NCBI RefSeq assembly: GCF_901709675.1
Contig: NC_051092.1
Span: 6,330,491 to 6,394,490 of the forward strand
Source: Syngnathus acus
Lineage: Eukaryota > Chordata > Actinopteri > Syngnathiformes > Syngnathidae
Direction of reading: 5' to 3'
Length of the DNA: 64,000 nucleotides
Made by a program: the position numbers and the translations under genes. A model generated the notes under the pieces. That model searched no databases. It saw only the letters and a program-made list of their open reading frames with translations, and had not been told where the DNA came from. Positions 32,101-44,700 of the stretch are shown here, one piece after another (within the stretch, counting starts at the first letter, position 1; each line of letters starts with the position of its first letter).

Positions 32101-35100
32101 GTTGTTGTCTCTATTCTATTTTTATTTTAAATTGCCTTTCAAGATGACATGTCTGTACTTGGTGTTGGATTTTATCAAATAAATTTCCCCCAAAAATGTG
32201 ACTTATACTCCAGTGTGACTTATAAATGTCTTTTCCTACTTTATTATGCAATTTATGGCTGGTGCGACTTGTACTCCGGAGCGATTTATAATCCAGAAAA
32301 TACGGTATACTGCAAACAAATATGTGTGGTAGTGGCTGGGTGAACTGTCAATGCAAAAATAAAAATTTGTTTAAGAGTCAATGTGCATCTTGTCAATCAT
32401 TTTGACAGCTTCGGCGCTCTTCGGCTTCTCTGACCTCATGTGTCATTCCATCCTGTGAGCAATGCACCTGTGTACTGACATGGCAGTGAGACTAATGCGG
32501 GGGTGAAAAAGCACTGCTTCTTTTACGAAAGAAGATACACACTTGTGAGCCTTAAAGAAAATGCTGACTACCGTTTGATTGTCTATTGTGGGCTGCAGCC
32601 AAAGGCAGAGACCTTGGCGGTCCGATTCCCAGCTACAGAAGCTCGCTCTTGGGACATGGAATGTCACTTCTATGGCAGGAAAGGAGCCCAAACTAGTGTG
32701 CGAGGCAGAAAAGTTTCGACTAGACGTAGTCGGACTTGCCGCCACATACAGTTTGGGTTCTGGTACAAGTCCTCTTGAGGGGCTGGACTGTCTTCCACTC
32801 TGGAGTTGTCCACGTGGAGAGAAGCCGAGTAAATGTGGGCGCCTTAGTGGTCCTGAGTCAGAAAAGGGTGGAATGCCCCGGGGATGAGATCCTGCCACAA
32901 GTGGAGGAGTTCAAGTATCATGGGGTCTTGTTCATGAGTGAGGGCAGGATGGAGCGTGAAATCGACAGGCGGATCGGTGCAGCGTCTGCTGTTGTGCGGA
33001 CTCTTGATTTACCAGCCTATCTACGTTCCTACCCTCACCTATGGTCAGGAGCTATGGGTCGTGACCGAAAGAACAAGATCCTGGATACTAGTGGCCGAAA
33101 TGAGTTTCCTCACTTAGAGATAGGGTGAGAAGCTCGGTCATCCGTGAGGGACTTGGAGTCAAGCCACTGCTCCTCCACGTTGACAGGAGCCAGATGAGGT
33201 GGCTCGGGCATGTCATTAGGATGCCTCCTTGACGCCTGCCCGGGGAGATGTCCCACCGGCAGGAGACCCCAGGGATGACCCAGGATGAGCTGGAGAGATT
33301 ATGTCTCTCAGCTGGCTTGGGAACGCCTTGGGATCACCTGGGATGATCTGGACAAAGTGCCTGGGAGAGGGAAGTCTGGGCTGCTGCTCCCACGACCCGA
33401 CCCTGGATAAGCGGTAGAAGATGGATGGATGAATGGAACGATGGACGGATGGACGGACGGATTGAGTTAAATTTCAATCGTCGTTGTTAATGTGCCATTA
33501 GTTAGAGTGTATGGTGATTGTTTCAGAAAGTGAACTAAGCACATTTCAAATCTGAAAAATAATAGAATGCAGTCTGAATATTCTGAATGAAGTGCACAAT
33601 TGAAGAGAAACTGTATGATTACATTTTATTTAATCATGCCAAGTCATTTTTTAAATCATAACCTTTTCTGAGTGTTCTAATTTGTCTAGGACTGTCATCT
33701 CTCTCTGGCTCTTAGTAGTTTTTCAAGTAAAGTACATAATAAAAACTTGCTCCATTGTTAAATCACTTGGGAAATAAAAGGTGCTGACATTTATTCAAGG
33801 TTATGAATGTTGAGTTGCTGGCCGCGGATGACAGATACTGATCCGAATTGCTGTCGAGAGCCATTCCTTTTCGGGAGCAATTTCGGGAAGCAAAACTGAT
33901 TACGGACTGCAATTCTTTTTTCTTTTTTGCTTCTGGAGTGTCAGGTAATGTCATTGCCTCTGGCTTTGAATTATACCGCATATGTGTGTCGATGAGAAAT
34001 TGTATTAAAATATTTAAAGATCTCACATTACTCTCCTGATGTGTTAAGTAAAAACGCCATATAGCCCAGTGGTCCCCAAGTGTTTTTCCACCACGACCCG
34101 GGTTATAAAAGTCCATAACCCTTTGTGGATCGGCAACTGTTTAGCAACCGTGGTAGTATTTTCTGTTAAATACATCTTGTTTTTTTATTATCAGGCATAG
34201 GCTCGTGTTGAATGTTCACTGGTTGTTTTTCTCATTTTTCCTCATCAACATTTTTTTAAATACGTCTGTTTTTTGAACTCCTTTTGCAAGCTTTCGGGTT
34301 TAATATGAGAACAAATAAAGAGGCAAAACAATTGTGCGGACTAAAGAGGAAGAGAAAATTAAGTTAAAACAAGAAGTCAACAGAAAATGTAGGTGAAGAA
34401 ACATTTTGTGAAAGTGAGAGCAGGTGATTTGAGAGGAGACAACATCGTAGAAAGTTGCAGTAATTGCTTTGACACTGTGCAGGGACAAGATTTAACTCAG
34501 TTAAGAAGAGTCATGAATTCTATGCCCTCGGCCCTGTCACGAGTATAAAGTCACTTTATGAAGAGATTTTAGTTTATAACCACTTGTAAAAACAGGGAGG
34601 AAACACCGAAACTGCATTTCACTATTGTACATGGAAAAAGTTACGTGGACTGCTGCCTGAAGCTTAAGACATAAAAATTATATTATCTGCCACAGGATTT
34701 TGGCTGATGTAGTCTGGTCAGGGTAGCCTGGCATGTTTATCATTCCAGAAAGTGCAGGTAAAACAACTGGGAAAGAAAACCTGAACTATGGTTACAGTAA
34801 CACTTATACAGATTTTTTTTGAATGATTATACTGGCTATGCATCACGAGCTCTAATCTTTTACTCTCAAACAATTGTGGATTTTCTTTTCATTTCTCGGT
34901 TAAATAAAAGTGCCATTGATTGTCCATCTATCCATTATCTGTACCGCTTGTCCCCACGGGGGTCGCGGGCATGTTGGAGCCTATCTCAGCTGTCATCGGG
35001 CAGTAGGCGGGGACACCCTGAACTGGTTGCCAGCCAATCGCAGGGCACACAACGACAACCATCTGCAATTTGTAGTGCTCAATCAGCCTATCAAGCATGT

Positions 35101-38100
35101 TTTTGAGATGTGGGAGGAAACCAGAGGACCCAGAGAAAACCCACGCAGACATGGAGAGATCATGCAAAATCCACACAGGGAGGATCGGAGGTGGGATCGA
35201 ACTCACACCCTCTGAACTGTAAGCCGGTCGTGCTAACCAGTGCACACTGTGCCAACCGGCCATTGATTGTTTAGTGCTTAAATGCAATGCACACCATTTT
35301 GATGCTTAAATGTAGCTATGATTTGAAATCAATTTCTACTCAATGCCCAATTCACAATTATCAAGTGACTAATTAGCTTTCTCCCAAAGTCAGTTAGGTT
35401 AGGATTCAGCTGCTGCTGGAAAAGGAAATTTTATCAGATAGATATATTTAATGGCCCGCTGCCAGCAATTCTTGCCCTTATGGTCTGTCATCACCTGATC
35501 GGTAAGTCATTGGCTGTGATCTGTGATCCGAGCTGTCTCTCTAGCTTGAGGTTCAGTTAAAATGAACACACTATATCTTCTTGGTGGAGAGGCCAATTAG
35601 ATCTACAGCCTTAGTATGCTATAAGGGTTCGACCGCAGGCAGAGCTTCCTTTATATACTACAATGGTTAAACTGTGGGCAGAACTCGGGCCTGCTTCCTT
35701 AGAGACCTGTGGAAATTATCTTGTCAAAGACCTTCCTCAGTAAACTGAACACAGTGGGATGATGGACATAAACTATAACTGGCTTCCGAGTACTCAATGA
35801 GGGGGGGTGGGGACATATGTGTCAAGAAGATATCACGCTGTAAATGCCACCCCACATATCAGCACTGAGGTCGAGACGGGGGTATTGATTATAATTTATT
35901 CAATTTCAGAATTACAGGAACTGACACAGTGAACATCAAAATACTGTCCATTATCAATTGTGATGGAATACACTTTTCACAGAAGTTTTTTCACAAAATT
36001 TTGAGTATGCAACTTTGAAAGGAAATAGTGTCTCAAGACACAAGAGATTCAAGAGATTTCAAGAACTCTCAATGCTAACATCAATACACGCGATCCTGGA
36101 ATAATACTCATTTGCTGATTAAGGATGCTAAGAAAGCAATAGTTACCGTAATTTCCAGAATATAAGCCGCTACTTTTTGCTTAAGTTTTCAAACATGCAT
36201 CTTATAGTCCAATCGCAAGTCATGTCTCTTGTGCTCCAACTTGTTTTGTTGTGTTGTAGTTTCTTTGTTATTGTATATGTTTTTTTACCACCTTACATTT
36301 ATTTTTCTCACTTGTATTCCTGATTCTCTGCCTGTGGTACCATTTGTGTTCACTTACAAAGCTGGTCCTGCCAATGCTTACCTCCATTGCTAATAAAAAT
36401 GGTCTCATCTGTTTCACTCAGTCAGCATTCATATATAGTCATCATGTCAGGACAATGACATATCCAACGCAGAACTAATTTCTGAAAAGATTCTAAAAAT
36501 TAGGTTGTTCCAAACACTACCAGGAGATCTGGATAACAAATGGATTCATTTTCAACCATTTTAAAAAAGCATATGGAAGCTTATGCCAATGCATTTTTTG
36601 CTGGACTGATTCTGTATCTTTAACACCAGAGAGGATTTATCCTGGCTGACAGTCTTCTCCCTTGCTTGATTTGCTCACTTGTCTCATTCAAGTAGCCAAT
36701 TAGAGCCAATTGTAAGACTCTTCCTGTCACAAGTGCTCTTCAGTTCCCCCCAAAGAATTGTGATCTTTCACATGGGTGTGTCTGGAAGACTGTGTGGATG
36801 TTTTGATGTCATCACTTCAGCAAAGCATCTCAAGATATAGAGTACCATTTTCCACAAAGCATTATGCTGGCATCATAATGATACTCTCAAGTGGTCTCAA
36901 ATGATACACATACTGACACAGGCGCACACACATTTTGCCAAGCCAAGTACAACCACCTCTTTCCCTCTGAGATGAGTGACAGTAAATCCAAAAATAGCCC
37001 ATTTGACAGCCAACCTTCAGAGTAAGATGCTTGATGACCAGCTCAACAAACACTAGCACTACAATGCTGACGGCAACAGTAGCATTTTTATGGAAGTCCA
37101 TGATGGACTGTCCTCACGCATGGTATCATCTGCTGTTATGCATGTTATTATAGAAAAGAAACGTGGTAAATTTTGATATATTTTGCAACAACATATTTTA
37201 TTAAATAATCATGAGCCTCATTATTTATGGAGGTCTAAGAGGTTGCAGAATACCTCAGCGAGAAGAGGCACACAGTATGTACTCAAAACAAGTAATTATC
37301 TCCCATGACTAATTTTTCCCGAGAAAAATTAAACACAATCTGCTGCAGTTCCTTGCTTGCTCAATTGAAGAATATTGAATATTGAAATTCCTTTTTATAT
37401 TAAGACATGTTCACTTGTGCAATATGAATTTGCCACAGTGCCTACTACCTACCCACAGGCATTCATTTGCAAGACCATGGGGCCTATTTTGGTAGACTGG
37501 CACCCATTTAGTAAAAACAAGCATAAATTCATTTACGTGCCATTTTTAGGTATAGTCGGGCGTGTTCGGAGCCATCTTGTACCTCTCTGGGCATTCCAGC
37601 ATTCCCCGACTCATCCAACAACTTGGTAGCAGAAAGTACTGTACTTTCCGCACTATAAGGCGCACCGGATTATAAGGCGCACCTTCAATGAATGGCCCAC
37701 TTTAAAACTTTGTCCATATATAAGATATATACATTTGGCCCGCGGGCCGGACTTTAGACACGCCTGCTGTAGTGGCTCAATATTGGTCCATATATAAGGC
37801 GCACCTGATTATAAGGCGCACTGTCGGCTTTAGAGAAAATTTGAGGTTTTTAGGTGTGCCTTATAGTGCAGAAAGTACGGTAGTCTGTGCTTGGTGTAGA
37901 AACTAGGACATCTTCATTTACATGCAGGGGCAATGGTTGAATTCAGCATGTTTGTCAAATTTACTTAGACTAAATCTATTTTTTTTGTAGTCGACGCTAA
38001 AAGTGATGATAGTCAAGTCGATTTCAACCAATCTATGAATTTTTTATTTTAGTTCAGCAACTCCAAACACAAGCTTGCTCTCACTCTCTCAAATTGCACA

Positions 38101-38735
38101 TTCCTAGGTCCTGCTCCTCTCTTTACATCATCACAGCTCCCATCAGAAATTCCATCAAGGACAGAGGTAGAAATGTTTTAGGGTAGTGAGACCGTTCCTC
38201 AATGTCGTTTGATGGAGACCTCAGTAACACTTTGCGTCTCCTTTTTATCGTGGTGAATTACTTAAGGGGCATGTTATACAAACACTCAACTCAAGGTTCG
38301 AGTTGCTTCGTAATTGGCTCGAAGACAGAGGGCCGGCTCCACAAAGACTGAACTGTGGCCGCTAATGACATACCAGCGCCAACACAGCCACAAAGTTTGA
38401 CAGCTAAGTACAGTTTGCACTTTCCCCCAGATTGCACACTTGGCAAAGAAAAATGCGAGCTTTGCCCAAGAACACCTGTCTTTTCAAAACAATGGGAAGA
38501 AAGTCTTTCACTCAATTTGATTCACAACTGAAAACACACTGGTTTAAAACTGCCTACTCAACCTGTCACAGTTATATGATCTGAAACCACATTTTCCTAC
38601 ATTTTCAAATTTGGGACTGGATGGAAATGTTGTTTAAATAAGTGAAATATGAAATAATAAGTTATGAAAAAATAGAAGAAAAACCATTCCATTAAAAATG
38701 TAAGCATAATCTGGCGAGAGTATTTTATGTCAGAA

Positions 38736-38766
<31 letters not shown>

Positions 38767-41700
38767 TTTACAGCAGTTCATTTGTTCATTTAAAGTATAA
38801 CAATGCATGTGGCACATTTGTAAAGATGTTACATAAGGAAGGCCATTTTGTCATTGCAAATAGTAAGACTTAGTAAACAATGCAATGGGTAACTGAGCCA
38901 CAACTTTTGAAAGTATGTGAATAAAACAGTGATTCCAAATGGCACCTGTTCATTATATGTATTCAAACCTTTTTTCAGGCTTTTGCTTGAGTAATGACTC
39001 CTGTCCACACAAAAACAACATCTATTGTTTTTGCAGTACCTAATAAGCACAAAGAGGCAAAAGCAGCCAAGAATGGGGTTAGGAAAGTCTGTCAGCCCCT
39101 AATGTGTGCACAAAACAGTCCAAACCGGAAGTGACAGGCACAAACTGTGGACGCTGACAGCACTCCATTGTTCCTTTGCAAATGGCCAAAACACACCTTT
39201 CTATGGCCAGAGAGAGTGGGTGGACGACAGGGGGATAAAGTGGTGCACAGGGAGATCCAGATTAACCAACACAGGTCCAGAACTTTGTATTACAATATAT
39301 TCATGTAGTGTTGTTTATATACTGATGCTTTTTCAAAATGACATTACATGGCTTGAATGGATTCAGTTTGTTTTTTTCCCTTCCTCTTGTTTTCTCCAGC
39401 GTTAATGCATGTGACAGACAATGTAATGAATGTTTGTTTGATTCCACCCGTATGAAAAAAAATAATAATCTGCATCGACTGGATTCTTTGCTGGCAATTC
39501 ACTAACTCATAGTTGGAGTGGAATTTATCAGGTGGTACAGTGTCTCCCAACCTGAAGGCTGTGGATTTGTACCCAAACTCTTGACTACCTTTTAAAAAAA
39601 ATATATATATACTCAAAAACTGTCCTTGTAATACCGTATTTATTTTGAATTGCTGAGTGACAACAATTTGAAATTAGATGAGGTCCACTTGAAATTGAAA
39701 AACAATGTTTAGAATCTAAACTTTAGATACAGCAATAAATAGGAATTTGCAGTGTAAATCCAGTCTGACGAATACTCACTGCAAGACTAACTCTGATGGC
39801 TGTTTGACATCAGCTACCTTTGAACATTTTGTGTTGGATATTAAAAAAAAAAAATCAACACATTATATAAATTAAATATATTTGAAATAAATGATCACAA
39901 CCCTACTGACACGGATAAAGAGACATATTACGTAAAACTGTTTCAAGTTACTATTGTACAAGCTCAAAATGTTCAAATCATCAAGATTATGACAGCAGGT
40001 GGAGCAGAAGTCACCTTGCAACAATAAATACTTGTGGGGCCCCTCTTGGGTTAAATGTGTGAATGGTCCAAAATGTACAAAAACATGCAGCAAGTGTACA
40101 GTTAAAGTGCAATCACTTCTGGATCAAATATCTAAATGGTAGTGCGAATGTGTTTCTTTCTGCTCCAATAAAAAGCAGCTGTCTTTGTATCGACAGCTGT
40201 TTCTTGGCTCAAAATCGTGTGACCAGTTTTCTCAAAGGGTGAAAGCATACTATCCAGATGTGAATTGAAGTATCAACTTTCAAGATGTATTCACAAGGTT
40301 TACCATCAGGTTAAAAGCTACTGAATGCAGTTGTTAATTGTTATAGTTTGAAAAATCTTTTACGGAACCAAAACATCAACATTAATTCACTTGTTCCACT
40401 CTGTAGAATTTAAAGGTGGAACATAATCCATTCCTGGATTACCTTTTTCAAATTGCACGTCTATTTTTTTTCTATACGCACACACTTAAAGAACTAATTC
40501 TGTCCTTTAGAATAATTATATAGTTTTTATGAGGGTAAGGTCAAGTAGACATTTTACAGTAAAGTATACGCACTGCTAATTTAAAGAGAAGGATCGTCCT
40601 TCCTCACTACAATAAGACTCTTTTGCTCATTCACTTCATTTCATTTATTTAGAAGCAAGTTTCTTGAATGAATTAAGTATATAAATGAAACACATGGAAT
40701 CCCATTGACACTTCTTCCAAATGTGAACTCTACCTTCTGTCGAATCTCTTCTTCCATTTTGATGGGGGAGCCAAACTCAGCAACTTGTCGCACCCCCTCA
40801 CTGGCATAACCTCCATACTCCCAGAGCACATAACCTCTGGAATGGGATGCACCAATCAGTGCAGACCAGTGGTTGGCGCGTCCTGTAGGACAGAAACGTA
40901 ACAAATATTGATGAGTAAAAGTAGTTTCTTACAAGAATGAAGAAGGACCTGACGTAAATAGTTGGATAGGTTACGCTAGTATAAATTTCCTCTACTTAAC
41001 CATGGCACACATTTTACATCACATTTTTTTAATATTAGAAAAATGTCAGGCCACATTGCTACTGCAAGTCTAGTGCGAGTCAAAAAATATGTCACGGTAT
41101 GGTTTGAAATCAAACAAAAAGCCTTACATTTATGATATAGCATATTAGTGAACGTTTTATTTGTTCGGTAGCCTATATGTGTGCATATGCATGACATGCT
41201 TGGAATTTGAGCTCACTGGGATAGTCTTTGGGATGCACTTTCTCTGACCAGTTTCCATAGAAGGTGAGTCTATATTTGGCTGTCCCACAGGCACAACACT
41301 CCAAGGCAGGGTCTGCTGTTGCCTCCCCAAATACACGTTCTGCACAGAAAAGATTGACTCATATTATCTTGGGAAATTTTTGCAAAAACAGTGTCAAGAA
41401 AACATCCTAAAGTAGAAAGAAAAAATACTCTTTTGGAAAATTACAAAACCAAATGCAAATTGTCATATTAATTACTTTTAGCCTTGAAGCGCAGTCATCC
41501 ATATGCATATCCATTATTCTCCTTGACCAGTGTTTGGCATTGACAAGATGAGGCTAATTGAATATTTATCATAGCAGAAAATTAGTTTGAAGAAATCCTG
41601 CCATGCTACCCAACGTTTTTGTAGGATGAGTAGAACTTCTACAGCAAAATTTGCAAACACATTTGAATAAAGATAGGGGATTGCTTGTCCGTATAATAGC

Positions 41701-44700
41701 CTATTTTGGTCAGGAAATAACTTTTTAAAAGACTTCCGAGTTCTGTCAGAGAAATAGTTTGTCGCATTGCTTAAATCAGCATTTTCAGAACTAAGATGCT
41801 CCAATCCCCAAATGCAAACAAAAAGACTCAAACAAAACAGAAAGGCAGCATTGTTACAATTCTGGCATGGATGTTAGTCTGCAGCAAATTCAAAGCAACC
41901 TGAAGGCTGAGACAAAGCTCTGTGGCAAAACACAAAAGAATATTTCAACATAGACTCCCAGGAGAACACAGCTTTTCTCTCTGCCTTTCTTGGCGTCATT
42001 TCCAAAAATGGCACCGAGATACTGGGAGATGATGTGCGCTTATTAAATAAAATGAGACATGGTGAAGCCCAGCCCTATATTTGCTGGTGAAGGATATGAT
42101 CGGCAAGGGGGGAGACGATGATAGGCAGCTGTCATTACCTTTCTCACATAGCCGGATGGTAAGAGAGCCCTCATCTTGGAAATAGATGATTTTCTTCTGG
42201 ACAATGCTTGCTCTGCAGACAGAGAATAGAGACAGACAGAGTTGAAATTATTGAACTCGCAGAGAAAACATTTTATTGGGAAGAAATGGGGCCAAATAAG
42301 CCATTTAATATTGTTAACCCCTTCCAATCATCAAATCTACACATCCAGCCATTATCTGAACTTCTTGTCCTCATGAGGATCGTGTGCGTGCAGAAGCCTG
42401 TCCCGGAGTCAGCTGTTCAGTAGGCGTGTTACACCCTGAACTAGTTGCCAGCCAATAGCAGGGCACATACATACAAACAATCATTCACATTCACAATCAA
42501 ACCTACGGACAATTTGAGGTGCTCAATCGGCCTACCATCTCTGGAATGTGGGCGGAAACCAGAGTACCCAGGGGAAACCCACACAGGCATGGGGAAAACA
42601 TGAAAACACCACACAGAAAAGCCGGAGCTGGAATCAAAACCAGCACCTCTGAAATGTGAGGCCAAATGCTAACCAGTGCTCCACCGTGCCGCCCCAATCA
42701 GTAAATGCATTGGATGAATTAATATTGTTACCCCTGTCCCTTTTGTGGGAGTGCAGTCATTTTAATGCTCCTTCCATCAAAGGCACGGTATTAGAAATTG
42801 TGGCTTACACGTCATGCTCTTTTCAGTCTTCTGTAGTTCACGCACTATAGTTACGCCGAACACTTTGGACATAAATATGGAATGCAGACTGTTTCATACA
42901 ATATATCAGGGTTCACGCCAGATCCACAAATGCACATTAGTCCATGCATCCCTATGGATTAACATGCTGCATGAATTCTCATGTTAATATCTGGCGAATC
43001 TCCTCATGCTTCTCCTAGCATGTATTTATTGTTGTTGCTGTTTATTCATCCGATGCATGCAATTTAAGCCTGATGAAAAAAAATCTTCATCTACACATCA
43101 TTTTTGTCATATTTAGATGCTCAAAGAGTGTGTGTATTTTGAATGAAAGATCGGCCACATTGAGGATAACCCTGCCAGAATAGAAAGAAATATGTTTCAG
43201 TATACAATGAAAATGGAGGCCCCAAAGTAAGAGCTGCCCCCTCTGAGTTGGATTTAAAGTTATGCTGTTGTTAAATAAACAAGTTTAGTTACATTTATTG
43301 AAAAAAAGAATACTAAATACATGTCTATTGTTCTCTGTATTGTTTAGAACATTTATTTTGGCTTCTTTGAGGCTCCCTATCACAGTGACTCGAAGGGAAA
43401 AATTCAAAAGAATAGTTCTTCAAAAGATGTGTGACTCTTTTGACAGAGACACAACCCGTTGACAGATACATTTCTGATAAAGTGCCAAAAAGATACTATA
43501 ACTATATAAATTATCATTAAGATGACTTTGTCAAGTTATGGAGTTCAAATCTAAGTCAGTCTGACTCGAATCAAGTCGTATGACTCGGGTTTCCCGTCTC
43601 TGGCGGCAACAGACTTGAAATGAGGCAACATTTTCAAAACTGTTTTTAATTATTTTTCTGGCAGTCCATCAAAATATTGCTTGACATGAAATCAGAATGT
43701 GGGGCCAAAAAAAAGTGGACAAATAAGACCATACTGTGCATTTACATAGACACAAATTCTAAATTGTGTTTTGTTGTGTGGGCTTTGATGGCACCACAAA
43801 CAACAGGAACAAATTACACCTTATCATGTACTTCTCTTGTAAGAACTTCTGTTACTTGTTCTCTACAAGTCTTTCATTTGCAAATACAGTGTGACAGCAT
43901 TTTGGCTGGTGTGTCACATTTGGTCCATCAAGGCATGTGCCAGTTTGATGGCTCTCGGAGCTCATTATCACGCGCATTGCTCTGAGCACAAATAACTGTG
44001 AAGCCATGGGTAAGTCTGAGGAAATGTTCTGCCAAGAACCCATGCCACAATTTATTTGCAATGTTATGAACCACAGACATCTGCTGTATTTTTATTTCAT
44101 TTGAAAACAAGCTCTCCCTCAATATCAAGGGTATTGTAAAAATGCCAATACCCCTAATGTTTACTCTGTCTCCTTGGGTTTGCAGACTCATCTCCCTTTA
44201 ATCTTCATCATTAAAACTGCGTTTAGTGTCACGGTGCTCTAAATTGTTCTAGATTTCCCCATTTTTCAGAGTCTCAGTTTTGTCTTATAATTAATTAAGG
44301 CCTCTTTATATTCAAACATATGTGCGAGCGACAATATTTCATGTCTCATCATTTATTTTAAATTGTCAGTTTTTAGTCCTCTCCTTCATGTTGTCATATC
44401 TTGTTTTGGAAGCTTTACTTTCTGCGCTTGTGTTCCCTCATCATGGTAAATGGACCCCTTTCGTATAGCGCTTATTCTAGACTGTATAATGATTCTGTCC
44501 ACCTGTGGCCCATTACCTGTGTATAAATAGTCTGCGCCTACCCCTGTCTATTATCAAATCGTCTTGTTTCCTGCCACATCCTGGGACAGACCTTGTCAGA
44601 GTTAAGGGCAAAGAGTTGGTGTTTTTTTTTTTTATTACTAATTCGCCTTTGCTAGTTTTCTGAGTTGATATTTTTCTTGCATTGTTTTTGTCTAGATTTG

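Larger units (their letters stand above)
31228..40733. other. 9.5-kb spon1 intron
   Basis: Contains a large inverted-repeat element (31662-32306), an internally deleted LINE (32590-33440), an hAT-like end (34069-34140), a dispersed repeat (34920-35263), a decayed inverted-repeat end (36145-36225), a complete inverted-repeat element (37637-37882) and a TA tract (38737-38758). Stretches 33480-34060, 35270-36140, 36230-37630 and 37890-40730 show nothing else I can name. Confidence 0.8.

Noticed and set aside
32443-32898. A 151-residue minus-strand frame
   Set aside because: Antisense to the LINE copy's endonuclease segment, with no independent support.
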